Below, piece by piece: positions 7,586 to 15,932 of a stretch of DNA of 40,704 bases; position 1 is the stretch's first letter; each line of letters begins with the position of its first letter. The notes beneath the pieces were generated by a model, which ran no database searches, was not told where the DNA came from, and saw nothing but the letters and a program-made list of their open reading frames with translations. The position numbers and the translations under genes were made by a program. This stretch comes from Planctomycetia bacterium (GTDB taxonomy: Bacteria; Planctomycetota; MHYJ01; WSZJ01), in the NCBI GenBank assembly GCA_020849035.1, contig JADLHC010000148.1, positions 1-40,704 of the forward strand, written 5' to 3'.

Positions 7586-8134
7586 GTGCGTCCTGTGCCC
7601 ATCGTCGAAGTGCCGTCGTCGCGCCTGGCGCTGCTGGCGCGGATCCCGATCACGTTCCGCGTGGATCGCCGCCTCGACCCCGAGACGCTCGAGGACGTGC
7701 CAGTCGCCGTTCCGCGGACGAAGGACTACGACGCCTGCGAGACGCCTGCCGACTGGGCGAAGACGTGGGACGTGTCGCACTGGGGCCTCCTGATCGCTGC
7801 CGACGGCGAGCGCTGGGTCGGCGGCGCGGCGGTGGCGATGCGGACGCCCGGGCTCGATCTGCTGGAGGGGCGCGACGACCTCGCGGCGCTGTGGGACCTC
7901 CGCGTCGAGCCGGGGGCACGGGGCGCGGGGCTCGGGGCGCGGCTGTTCGCGGCCGCGGAGCGGTGGGCCGTGGCCCACGGCGCGCGCGAGCTCGTCGTGG
8001 AGACGCAGGACATCAACGTGCCGGCGTGCCGGTTCTACGCGAAGCAGGGTTGCCGGCTCGCGGCGGTGAATCGCGGGGCGTACGAGCGCTTCCCTGACGA
8101 GATCCAGCTCCTCTGGCGGAAGGCGATCGTCTGA
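7586..8134 (+). CDS. GNAT acetyltransferase, streptothricin-acetyltransferase-like
   Basis: A 182-residue GNAT-fold enzyme. The acetyl-CoA loop is R112-G-A-G-L-G117 in VEPGARGAGLGARLF, followed by ETQDINVPACRFYAKQGCRL and a terminal DEIQLLWRK. That last block resembles streptothricin N-acetyltransferases, but many environmental relatives act on other amines, so resistance should not be assumed. Start is GTG 7586, 6 nt after a CATAAT box (7574-7579); GTG 7595 is an alternative. It lies 38 bp after the rhomboid gene but probably has its own promoter. Confidence 0.8.
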   Translation: MRPVPIVEVPSSRLALLARIPITFRVDRRLDPETLEDVPVAVPRTKDYDACETPADWAKTWDVSHWGLLIAADGERWVGGAAVAMRTPGLDLLEGRDDLAALWDLRVEPGARGAGLGARLFAAAERWAVAHGARELVVETQDINVPACRFYAKQGCRLAAVNRGAYERFPDEIQLLWRKAIV

Positions 8135-9797
8135 AACCACCCCGGGGGCACCTGGATCGCCTCCGCGCAGGGGGGTTGCTTCGAGCCTCCCGATTCCTTA
8201 GCCTCCGGCCATGAAGAAACTCCTGCTTCCGGGCGTCGTCCTCGCGCTGCTCCTGGCCGGCTGGATGTACGTCATCGGCTTCATGGGCTGGTACAAGGAC
8301 GCGAAGCTCGCTGCCACGTTCTGGCTCGTGGTCCCGATCCAGATCGTCGTCCTGACGCTGGTCATCAAGTCCGCCGCAAAGCAGGGTGCGGGCTTCGTCG
8401 GCAAGTTCGCCCGCGGCGCCGGCACCTCGCTGGTCGCCTCGCCTCTCGTCTTCCTGAACTCGATCCTCTTCACGCAGGTCGTCTTCCCGCACTACTTCGA
8501 CGAGCTTCGCGCGATGCAGGAGTCGATGCTGCGCGCGCAGGGGATTCCTGAGTCGCAGGTCACCGAGGCGCTGAAGGCGGCGGCCGGGATGCAGAACCCG
8601 TACCTGTACGCCCTGTTCGGCGCGATCGGCACGGTCGTGACCGGCGTTCTGGTGTCGCTGGTCGTTTCGATGTTCGTGAAGAAGCGCGAGGGGTAGCCGT
8701 CCGGTCGCTGCGGCGTTCACGAAGGCCTGCACGCGGGCCTGCCTTCCAGCGGGCGAGTACCTCGGGTCCTTTGAGCCCGTCTGGTCCCACCACTCGCGAA
8801 TCGGCGCCGCGAAGTCGGCCGGATCGAAGAAGTGCGTCCTGAACCCGCGGTCCGGCCATACGAACCGCGTCAGGCGCAGGAACTCGTCCCCGAAGTGGCC
8901 GGAGGCTTCGCCGACCGCTCCGGCGTACCCGCGGGCCGTGATGATCTTCACGAGCGCGGCCACGTCGCTCGTCTCGAGCGGGAACTGTTCGCGGATGATG
9001 CCGGAGAGAGCGCACGGTCGAGACCAGTCCAGCTCCCCGGCGGTCGCGTCGCGGTACGCCGAGCGCACCGCTTCCCGGAAGATGTCGGAATTGGGGAGCC
9101 GCAGGAAGCGACCCCCGCGCGCCGTGTTGCCATTGCGGAAGAACCTCGCGAGCATGGTCCGGGCGGCTTCCCTTTCGGCTTCCGGCCCCCGGCGCGCGGC
9201 GTCCTGGTAGTCCTCAAGCGACGGCTCCGGGTTCGGGGAGGAGTCCCACGTCCGGGGGTCCCCGGCCCGGATGCCGCGGCGGGCGGCGAGCGCGTCCAGG
9301 CCGGCGTCGAGGTGCCCGAGGAGTGGCGGATCCTCTGTCAGCAGGGTCCTGATCAGTTCGTCGGTCGCGGAATCTCCGGCGGGAGAGAATTTCTCGATGG
9401 CCTCCAGGAACTCCTTCCCCAGCTCGCGGTGCTCCTTCCAGCTGGACCGCGTCCGGATGCGCAGCAGGGCTCCGCGGTCCGACGGCCCGCCCGCGGCCGC
9501 CTTGCGCACGAGCTCGGCCACCTGCCAGACACGGCAGTTCCCGGGCTTGCCTGGCACGCGGAGCACGTCGCCCGCGCGCGCGTCCCCTTTCGCGGTCTCA
9601 AGCACCTTCACACGGGCCGGCGCCTCCCGCGTCCCTGTGGACTCGCATTCGGCCAGGACGACGAGCGAGGATGCTTCGATCGAGTCGAGAATGGTCCAGT
9701 CCGTTTCGGCCGGGGGAACCGGGAAGGCGATGTCGGCGGCGGCGGGGGCTGCGGCGGCCAGGGCGAACGCGAAGGCGAGGCGGGCGCGGGCGGGCAT
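8013..9797 (-). CDS. Exported protein of unknown function, read past its likely end
   Basis: From ATG 9797 (AGGAG six bases upstream) the protein has a clear signal peptide (residues 1-21, ending AAAADIAF) and about 365 residues of credible globular sequence, for example SLVVLAECESTG, GDVLRVPGKPGNCRVW and REWWDQTGSKDPRYSP. I recognise no domain. After about position 8700 the frame simply continues on the antisense of the DUF4199-like gene and becomes Arg/Asp/His-rich until a stop at 8013. The true C-terminus is therefore probably near 8700, with the stop lost by mutation, frameshift or sequencing error. Confidence applies to 8700-9797. Confidence 0.6.
   Translation of the reverse strand: MPARARLAFAFALAAAAPAAADIAFPVPPAETDWTILDSIEASSLVVLAECESTGTREAPARVKVLETAKGDARAGDVLRVPGKPGNCRVWQVAELVRKAAAGGPSDRGALLRIRTRSSWKEHRELGKEFLEAIEKFSPAGDSATDELIRTLLTEDPPLLGHLDAGLDALAARRGIRAGDPRTWDSSPNPEPSLEDYQDAARRGPEAEREAARTMLARFFRNGNTARGGRFLRLPNSDIFREAVRSAYRDATAGELDWSRPCALSGIIREQFPLETSDVAALVKIITARGYAGAVGEASGHFGDEFLRLTRFVWPDRGFRTHFFDPADFAAPIREWWDQTGSKDPRYSPAGRQARVQAFVNAAATGRLPLALLHEHRNDQRHQNAGHDRADRAEQGVQVRVLHPGRRLQRLGDLRLRNPLRAQHRLLHRAKLVEVVREDDLREEDRVQEDERRGDQRGAGAAGELADEARTLLCGGLDDQRQDDDLDRDHEPERGSELRVLVPAHEADDVHPAGQEQREDDARKQEFLHGRRLRNREARSNPPARRRSRCPRGGFRRSPSARGAGSRQGSARTPRDSPPRAGNPASRRTGTPAR
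8211..8696 (+). CDS. Small membrane protein, DUF4199-like
   Basis: A 161-residue protein with four predicted membrane segments (about residues 4-24, 38-54, 75-92 and 128-150). The amphipathic stretch between the third and fourth (HYFDELRAMQESMLRAQGIPESQ) resembles DUF4199-type proteins. No catalytic motif is visible. The ATG at 8211 follows a weak TTGCTT/TTAGCC pair. The gene is convergent with, and overlapped by, the extended reading frame of the minus-strand gene to its right. Confidence 0.65.
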   Translation: MKKLLLPGVVLALLLAGWMYVIGFMGWYKDAKLAATFWLVVPIQIVVLTLVIKSAAKQGAGFVGKFARGAGTSLVASPLVFLNSILFTQVVFPHYFDELRAMQESMLRAQGIPESQVTEALKAAAGMQNPYLYALFGAIGTVVTGVLVSLVVSMFVKKREG

Positions 9798-10029
9798 GAG
9801 AGGTCTCCTGGGGGTTTCCCAAAGAGACCCTCGCGACGCGAGATGGTTCCCGCACTTCGCGGGGAGCTTCCGGGGAACATCCGAAATGCGCTTCGGACGT
9901 CGTGTTCCGGGTGCGCGTCGGCAAGGAGCCTGGTCGATGGCGAACAGGATGAGGGAGGCGAAACTCGACGTCGCATCGGCGTCCGACTCCACGGAGCGAT
10001 CGGACGCCCAGGTCTTCGTGCCGGCCGCG

Positions 10030-10899
10030 CTACTTCCCTTCCCCGCCGCGGATCGCCAGGTTGTCGAACGTCGCCGGCGCGGTCCAGCCCGCGAAGCCGA
10101 CCCTTCCCGCGTCGGAGGGCAGGATGGCCTCGCCGATGAAGGTGCCGTCGATCCAGGCCTTCGCGCGGGTTCCGTCGACGGCGAGTTTCACGTGGGCGGT
10201 CGTGCCGGCGACCGTCGGGACGGGCCATGTCCGGACGGCGTGGTTGGTCCAGTCGGGGTTGGCGTAGAACCCGGCTGTCCCGGGCATGAGCCAGAATGCG
10301 CAGGAATCGGTCGGGCCCTGCGCGTGGAAGAGGATGGCGGCCCAGTTGTCGCAGGCGACGTCGACCTCCAGGGTGAACGTCCCGCCGAGGATCGGCGCGA
10401 GGAGCAGCATGTCGCCCGTGCCGGCCGGTTCGGTGCGCAGCACACCGTCCGCCACGGTCCAGGCGCTCTTTCCCGTGGACGTCCAACCGTCGAGACCGCC
10501 CCTGGAGAAGTCGAACGCCATGTCCTTCACGGGCCGCCGGAAGACAACGGACACGACGTCCGCCGAGGGGATGGTGAGGATCCCGTAGCCGGTGTCGATG
10601 CGGAAATCCGGCATCTCGGCCGTCCACCCCTCGATGGTCTCCTGCGACGTGACGATCCGGTCAGCCTCTTCCTCCTTCACGGCGCCGATCTGGAGGAACC
10701 AGACGTCGTCGAAGGACACGGTCCGCGTCGCGCCGTTGACTTTCACGGAGACCTCGCGCGGCGCGGCGAGGGTCCCGAGGATGACGGAGCCGTTCTGCAG
10801 CCGCACCTTGCAGGACTCCGCCTGCTTCGGCGGGTTCTCGCCGCGGGCCACGGCCACGGCGAGGGCCGCCGCCAGCGCGAAGACGACAGCTCGTTTCAC
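10030..10899 (-). CDS. Exported protein with C-terminal concanavalin/LamG-like domain
   Basis: A 289-residue protein with a signal peptide (residues 1-20, MKRAVVFALAAALAV). The first half has a repeated G-x-x-(V/I)-x-G-x-(L/I) beta pattern (VRLQNGSVILGTL; DTGYGILTIPSADVVSVVF) often seen in exported planctomycetal proteins. The second half (about 125-285) is a jelly-roll of the LamG/DUF1080 kind, with WTVADGVLRTEPAG, GGTFTLEVDVACDNWAAIL and a closing GRVGFAGWTAPATFDNLAI. Such domains usually bind carbohydrate. GTG 10899 is preceded by a strong GGAGGAGG. It diverges from the cyclase gene. About 230 bp separate its 3' end from the next minus-strand gene; that gap holds a 19-bp sequence repeated at 19522. 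Confidence 0.75.
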   Translation of the reverse strand: MKRAVVFALAAALAVAVARGENPPKQAESCKVRLQNGSVILGTLAAPREVSVKVNGATRTVSFDDVWFLQIGAVKEEEADRIVTSQETIEGWTAEMPDFRIDTGYGILTIPSADVVSVVFRRPVKDMAFDFSRGGLDGWTSTGKSAWTVADGVLRTEPAGTGDMLLLAPILGGTFTLEVDVACDNWAAILFHAQGPTDSCAFWLMPGTAGFYANPDWTNHAVRTWPVPTVAGTTAHVKLAVDGTRAKAWIDGTFIGEAILPSDAGRVGFAGWTAPATFDNLAIRGGEGK

Positions 10900-10987
10900 G
10901 GGTTCCTCCTCCCCCTTGGACGCCGGCGACGCGCCGCCGTTCCCGGATCCGCCGGTTCCTTGTGCGGAGGTTCCATGACGCGCCCCC

Positions 10988-11017
10988 TTGCCTTCCCTCC
11001 CGCTGCGCCCCTACGAT
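10988..11017 (+). promoter_or_regulatory. Promoter of the cyclase-AAA-TPR gene
   Basis: TTGCCT at 10988-10993, then 18 bp, then TACGAT at 11012-11017. The box overlaps the upstream in-frame ATG at 11016, which argues that translation starts at ATG 11043 instead. Confidence 0.5.
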
Positions 11018-11042
11018 GCCCGCGCTTCCCCCCACCCCGCCC

Positions 11043-14000
11043 ATGCGCGAACGCCGCGTCGTCACGATCCTGTTCTCGGACCTGTCGGGGTTCACCCGGC
11101 TGTCGGAGCGCATGGACCCCGAGGACGTGGCGGACACGGTGGACGCGCTCTTCCACCGGTTCCGCGCGGCGATCGAGGCGGTGGGCGGGACGGTGGACAA
11201 GTTCATCGGCGACGCGGTGATGGCGGTGTTCGGCGCGCCCTTGGCGCATGCCGACGACCCGGCGCGCGCCGTCCGCGCCGGGCTGGCGCTCCAGCGCGAG
11301 CTCGCCGCGTTCAACCGCGAGCGCGGGCTGGAGCTGGCGATGCGGGTGGGTGTGAACACGGGGGAAGTGCTCTGGGGAAGCGTCGGCGGCTCCGCCGCGA
11401 CGGCGATGGGGGACGCGGTGAACGTGGCGCAGCGGCTGGAGGGCGCGGCTCCGCGGGGCGGCGTGCTGGTCTCCACGGCGACGCGCGACACGGCGGGGCG
11501 GCTGTTCCGGTTCGAGGCGCGGGGGGAGGTGGCACTCAAAGGCCGCGAAGGCGCCGTGGGAGCGCACGAGGCGGTCGAGGAGGTGTCGGGGCAGACGGAG
11601 CACGTGGAGGGGGCGCGGGGCGTGCCTCTGGTTGGGCGCGAGGCGGAGCTGGAGGCGCTGGAACGGCGGGCGGCGGCGGGGCGCGGGGCGTTCGTGGCGA
11701 TCCGCGGCGAAGCGGGGGTGGGAAAGAGCCGCCTGGCGGCGGAGTTCCGGTCGCGGATGCGGCGGGAGCGGAAGGCGGCGTGGGTCGGGGTCGGACGGGC
11801 GTACGAGGGACTGCGGGCGCCGCTGGGGCCGCTGGCGGAGGTGCTGCGGGCGGAAGCAGGGGTAGCGGAGGCGGGCGCGTTCGTGGAGGCGCTCGCGGCG
11901 GGGTTCGACGGCGACGCGGACGCGCGGCGGGACGCCGCGTCGCTGCTCGCGCTGTCGGTCGGCGTGCCGGTCCCCGGGAGCGCGGCGGCGCGGCTGGAGC
12001 CGGAACGCGCGGCGGAAGAGGCGGTGGGGGCGTGGGTGCGGTGGCTGCGGGCGCGGACGCGGAGTGGGCCGGCGCTTCTCTGCCTCGAGGACCTGCACTG
12101 GGCGGACGAGGGGACGCGGCAGCTGCTGGCGCAGTGCGCGGTGCGGCTGGCGCGGGAGCCGATCGTGGTCCTCGTGACGTCGCGCCCCGGGCCGCCGCTG
12201 CCGGCGGGGTTCGAGGAGATCGCGCTCGGCGACCTGGCGCCGGAGGACAGCCTGCGGCTCGCCGCCGCCGCGCTCGGCCCCGGAGTCCCGGCCCACCGTG
12301 CGCAGGAGGTCGTCCATCGCGCGGGCGGACACCCGTACTTCGTCGAGGAGCTCGCCCGCGCGGTCCGCGAGGGCGGAGCCGCGCTCCCCGATTCGCTCCT
12401 CGGCGCCCTCGTCGCGCGGCTCGACCGCGAGCCGGCGCCCGTCCGCGAAGCCCTCAAGGCCGCCAGCGCCTTCGGGCGGGCGTTCTGGCCTGCCATCGTC
12501 TCGGAGGCCGCAAGGCTCCCCGCGGAGCCATTCGAGGAAGCGCTTCGCCACGACCTCCTCCTCGTGCAGCCGTCCTCCCTCGTCCCGGGCGAGCGCCAGC
12601 TCGCCTTCCGCCACGCGCTCCTTCGCGACGCCGCCTACTCGCTTCTCCCGCGCAAGGACCGCCAGCGCCTGCACGCCTCGGCGGCGGCGGCGCTGGAGGC
12701 GCGGACGGCGGCGGGCGGCCGGCGGCTGGACGCGCTTTCGGCCGAGCAGCTGCGGCTGGCCGGCGACGAGGACGGCGCGGCGGCGCGCTGGAACGCGGCC
12801 GCGGCGGAGGCGGAGCGGGCGGGAGCCCTGGGCGAGGCGGCGGAGTACCTGCTGGCGTCGCTGGCGCTTCGGTTCGCGGAGGAGCCGGCCGTCCGCGCGG
12901 TAAAGGCGCTGTGCTCGCTGGCGCGGTACGCGGAGGCCGTCCGGCTCTGCGACCAGGGGCTCGCCGTCCCCGGCCTCTCTTCCGAAGCTCGACTGGCCCT
13001 TCACATCCTGGCGGCCACGGCCGAGCAGGGGCGGGGGCGCTACGAGGACTCGCTCGCGCGCCTCTCCGGCGTCGCCGAGGAAGGACTCGACCCGGTCGGC
13101 CGGCTGCGCGTCCTGATGGCGCGCCTCTCGAGCATCCAGCTCCTGAACCGCTGGGACGCCGTCGAGCGCGAGATCGCCCTCGCCGAGAAGCTGCTGGACG
13201 AAGCGCGGAGCGACCCGCCTTCGACGGTCTGGCTCCAGATGACCGCCTCCCTCTGGAACATGCGCGGCATCCGCGCGTGGCACCTGGGGCGGCCGCGGGA
13301 AGCGCTGGCCTGCTACGAGCGGTCCGCGGAGTTCTCGTCGCGCGCCGGACACGTTTACGGGCAGTCGGCGACGGAGCACAACCGCGCGATGGTGCTGATC
13401 GCGCTGAACCGGCCGCGCGAGGCGATCGAGGCGTGCGATCGCTCGCTCGCGCTGCGCACGGACGCGGGGATGCGGCAGCGGCTGGGCGCGACGTTCGTGC
13501 AGCGGGCCATCGCGCTGGACCGCCTCGGGCGGGACGCCGAGGCGCGCCGGGACCTCCAGGAGGCGATCCGGCTCCACCGCGAGGCGGGCGACGCGTCGTC
13601 GGAGATCATCGCCCTCGCCACCCTCGCGGAGCTCGACGCTTCTTCCGGCCGGCGGGCCGAGAGCCTGCGCGCGGTCGAGGACATCCTCGCGCTCGCCCCC
13701 GTCGAGTCGCCGGAGGCCCGCGCCGTCACACTCCTGCGCAGCGCCATCGTCCTCGACCGCTGCGGCGAGACGGCGCGCGCCTTACCCCTCGCCGCGGAGG
13801 CGCTCGAGATCCGCGAGCGCCTCGGCGCCCGCCGCCTGGTCGCGGCGACCCTGCGCGCGCTCGGGCGCTTCCACGCCGTCCTCGGGCGGACCCGCGAGTC
13901 CGACGACTGCCTCGACCGCGCCGAAACGCTCCTCCGCGACGTCGGGGACACGCCGGGGCTGGCGCGGGCGCTCGGGAACCGCGCGGAGGATCTCTTCGCG

Positions 14001-14357
14001 CGCGGGGAACTCCACCGTGCGGAGGCGGCCGGGCAGCAGGCGCTGTCGCTCTCCTCCGGCGAGGAGTCCTCAGGGGATCTCGCCCGGCTCCACGCCACGC
14101 TCGCACGGATCCAGGCCGCCCTCGGGCGCCCCGACGAGGCGGCGCGCCGCTTCGACGAAGCCCTCCGGATCGCGCGCGCCGCGGATGCCGACCGGGAACT
14201 CGCGGACGCCCTCGAGGGCAAGGCCGAGACGCTCCTCCGGGCGAACCGGGTCGCGGAGGCGCGCGCCGCGGCCGAGGAGGGCCTCCGGCAGGCGCGCGGC
14301 CGCGGCGACGCGCCGCGCACGTCGCAGTTCGAGAAGCTCCTCGCCCGGATGGCGTAG
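11043..14357 (+). CDS. Class III nucleotide cyclase-AAA ATPase-TPR regulator
   Basis: A 1104-residue protein. Residues 1-180 form a class III adenylate/guanylate cyclase domain: metal-binding D13 in FSDLSGFT and D57 in KFIGDAVMAVFG, substrate-reading K53, and N127/R131 in GDAVNVAQR. Residues about 195-440 form an AAA/STAND-type ATPase, with Walker A GEAGVGKS (222-229) and Walker B LLCLEDLHWAD (about 345-355). The remainder, from FRHALLRDAAY on, is a long series of TPR helices. This architecture is widespread and is thought to couple ligand or protein binding by the TPRs to cyclase activity. ATG 11043 is preferred because the upstream ATGs lie in or before the likely -10 box. All cyclase catalytic residues seem present, so it should be active; cAMP versus cGMP cannot be told securely. 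Confidence 0.88.
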   Translation: MRERRVVTILFSDLSGFTRLSERMDPEDVADTVDALFHRFRAAIEAVGGTVDKFIGDAVMAVFGAPLAHADDPARAVRAGLALQRELAAFNRERGLELAMRVGVNTGEVLWGSVGGSAATAMGDAVNVAQRLEGAAPRGGVLVSTATRDTAGRLFRFEARGEVALKGREGAVGAHEAVEEVSGQTEHVEGARGVPLVGREAELEALERRAAAGRGAFVAIRGEAGVGKSRLAAEFRSRMRRERKAAWVGVGRAYEGLRAPLGPLAEVLRAEAGVAEAGAFVEALAAGFDGDADARRDAASLLALSVGVPVPGSAAARLEPERAAEEAVGAWVRWLRARTRSGPALLCLEDLHWADEGTRQLLAQCAVRLAREPIVVLVTSRPGPPLPAGFEEIALGDLAPEDSLRLAAAALGPGVPAHRAQEVVHRAGGHPYFVEELARAVREGGAALPDSLLGALVARLDREPAPVREALKAASAFGRAFWPAIVSEAARLPAEPFEEALRHDLLLVQPSSLVPGERQLAFRHALLRDAAYSLLPRKDRQRLHASAAAALEARTAAGGRRLDALSAEQLRLAGDEDGAAARWNAAAAEAERAGALGEAAEYLLASLALRFAEEPAVRAVKALCSLARYAEAVRLCDQGLAVPGLSSEARLALHILAATAEQGRGRYEDSLARLSGVAEEGLDPVGRLRVLMARLSSIQLLNRWDAVEREIALAEKLLDEARSDPPSTVWLQMTASLWNMRGIRAWHLGRPREALACYERSAEFSSRAGHVYGQSATEHNRAMVLIALNRPREAIEACDRSLALRTDAGMRQRLGATFVQRAIALDRLGRDAEARRDLQEAIRLHREAGDASSEIIALATLAELDASSGRRAESLRAVEDILALAPVESPEARAVTLLRSAIVLDRCGETARALPLAAEALEIRERLGARRLVAATLRALGRFHAVLGRTRESDDCLDRAETLLRDVGDTPGLARALGNRAEDLFARGELHRAEAAGQQALSLSSGEESSGDLARLHATLARIQAALGRPDEAARRFDEALRIARAADADRELADALEGKAETLLRANRVAEARAAAEEGLRQARGRGDAPRTSQFEKLLARMA

Positions 14358-14376
14358 GGGCGCGGGCTGCCGATCC

Positions 14377-15861
14377 TCACGACGGAGGCACCCGTTCCGC
14401 GAGCTTCTTCGCCAGCCGGGTTTCCCCCGTCGCGCGCGCCTGCGCCAGCGCGCGTTCGTACTCCCGTTCGGCGTCCTCCCGCATCCCCTTCCGCTCGAGC
14501 ACGAAGGCCCTGACCGCCAGCGCGTGCGCCTCTGACCGCGGATTCCGCACCTCCCGGTGAATGGCCAGCGACTCCTCGACCTGGCGCTCCGCCCGCGCGA
14601 GGTCGCCGCGCTGCGCGGCGATTTCGGCGATGTTGCAGAGTGCGATGCCTTCGAAGCGGCGATTGCCGACGTCCCGGTGAAGGGAAAGCGCCTGCTCGTG
14701 CGCGCGGAGAGCCTCCTCGAGCCGGCCGTTTTCGGCGGCCATCGCCGCGAGGCAGCCCAGCGCGATTCCCTCGGAGCGGCGGTTGCCCACTTCGCGGTGG
14801 ATCGCAAGCGCCTGCTCGTGAAGGCGCCGCGATTCCCCGGGGAGTCCTTGCGCGGCCATCGTGACGGCGAGGTTGCCGATCGTGACGCCTTCCGCGCGGC
14901 GATTGCCGACGGCGCGGTGCAGGGCCAGGGCCTCGCGGTGCACGGACTCCGCCCGACCCAACCGGCCGGTCATCTCGAGCAGGCTTGCGAGGTTGCCCAG
15001 GAGCATCCCGAGGAGACGGCGGTCGTCGACGTCGCGGAACGCCGCCGCCGCTTCCTCGAAGAGCCGCTCCGCCTCCTCCAGCCGCCCGGTTCCGACGCGC
15101 ACGGTGGCGAGGTTTGCGAGGGCGAGCCCGGTGCGCTCGAGGTCGCCGGAGGCGCGGAGCGCCGGAAGCAGTTCCTCGAGGGTGCGCTCCGCGTCGCCGG
15201 TCCGTCCCACGTCGGACCACAGGGCGGCGAGGTTCATGCGCTCGAGGAGTTCGCGATCGGCGTGGCCGCTCTGCCGGTTGAGGTCGATCGCGCGCAGGTA
15301 CGCCGACTCGGCGGCCGCGACGTCGCCCCGGATCTTGAGGGCCTGCGCGAGGGCGCCCGTGGCGACGGCCTCGAGGTCGCTGCGGCCCGAGCCGGCGTGG
15401 ATCCCGACCGCGGCCCGCAGGGCGACTTCGGCCTCGGCAAACCGGCCGAGGTTCTTGAAGGCCTGGCCCGCCCTGCGCAGCGCCGCGCCGCGTAATTCGC
15501 CCTCGAGCACCCCGGCCAGCTCGGTCCAGAGCGCGGCGGCGGACGCGGTCTCGAAGCAGCGGTCCGCGTGCTCGGCCGCGCGACGCAGGTAGATCGCCCG
15601 AAGCGACGGGTCGGCAGACGGCGCGAGGCCGAAATGCCGGGCGATCTCGCGGGCGAACGGGTCGGACGGGTGCTCCGCGAAGTCCGGAAGCTCGCGCGCG
15701 TCGAGCGACGGAAGCGGCGCCGGCCTGCCGCCGCAGTGCGACTCCATCAGTTCGCCGGCCATCCCGTGGAGGCGTCCACGGACCCCGGGCAGCTGGAGCT
15801 GGTACGCGGCGTCGCGGAGGACGGCATGGCGGAAGAGGTAAACGGCTTCGGCGGCGGGCAC
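14377..15861 (-). CDS. Tetratricopeptide protein resembling the tail of an AAA-cyclase regulator
   Basis: A 494-residue protein, starting at GTG 15861. Its first residues, YLFRHAVLRDAAYQ followed by GRLHGMAGELME, match the segment that closes the AAA module in the neighbouring cyclase (FRHALLRDAAYS, RLHASAAAALE). The rest is a very regular run of 40-residue TPRs of the kinesin-light-chain type (ALxxHRxVGNRRxEGxALxNLA). No P-loop or cyclase domain is present, so it looks like a detached C-terminal half. A TTGACC/GAGAAT promoter just upstream suggests it is expressed as it stands. It is convergent with the cyclase (stops 19 bp apart) and follows the kinase gene by 71 bp. Confidence 0.82.
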   Translation of the reverse strand: MPAAEAVYLFRHAVLRDAAYQLQLPGVRGRLHGMAGELMESHCGGRPAPLPSLDARELPDFAEHPSDPFAREIARHFGLAPSADPSLRAIYLRRAAEHADRCFETASAAALWTELAGVLEGELRGAALRRAGQAFKNLGRFAEAEVALRAAVGIHAGSGRSDLEAVATGALAQALKIRGDVAAAESAYLRAIDLNRQSGHADRELLERMNLAALWSDVGRTGDAERTLEELLPALRASGDLERTGLALANLATVRVGTGRLEEAERLFEEAAAAFRDVDDRRLLGMLLGNLASLLEMTGRLGRAESVHREALALHRAVGNRRAEGVTIGNLAVTMAAQGLPGESRRLHEQALAIHREVGNRRSEGIALGCLAAMAAENGRLEEALRAHEQALSLHRDVGNRRFEGIALCNIAEIAAQRGDLARAERQVEESLAIHREVRNPRSEAHALAVRAFVLERKGMREDAEREYERALAQARATGETRLAKKLAERVPPS

Positions 15862-15867
15862 GGGCGG

Positions 15868-15898
15868 ATTCTCGCACGCCGCGCGCCGCGGCGGTCAA
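15868..15898 (-). promoter_or_regulatory. Promoter of the TPR gene
   Basis: On the minus strand, TTGACC (15898-15893), a 19-bp spacer and GAGAAT (15873-15868). The GTG start follows 6 nt later, the short-leader layout seen elsewhere in the window. It supports GTG 15861 as a genuine start. Confidence 0.45.
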
Positions 15899-15932
15899 GA
15901 CACGCAGGAACGGCCCTGCACCCGGTGAAGCG

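Noticed and set aside
10988..14560. 1190-codon plus-strand frame over the cyclase gene
   Set aside because: Gly/Arg/Ala-rich shadow in another frame; the adjacent frame holds the cyclase, AAA and TPR motifs.
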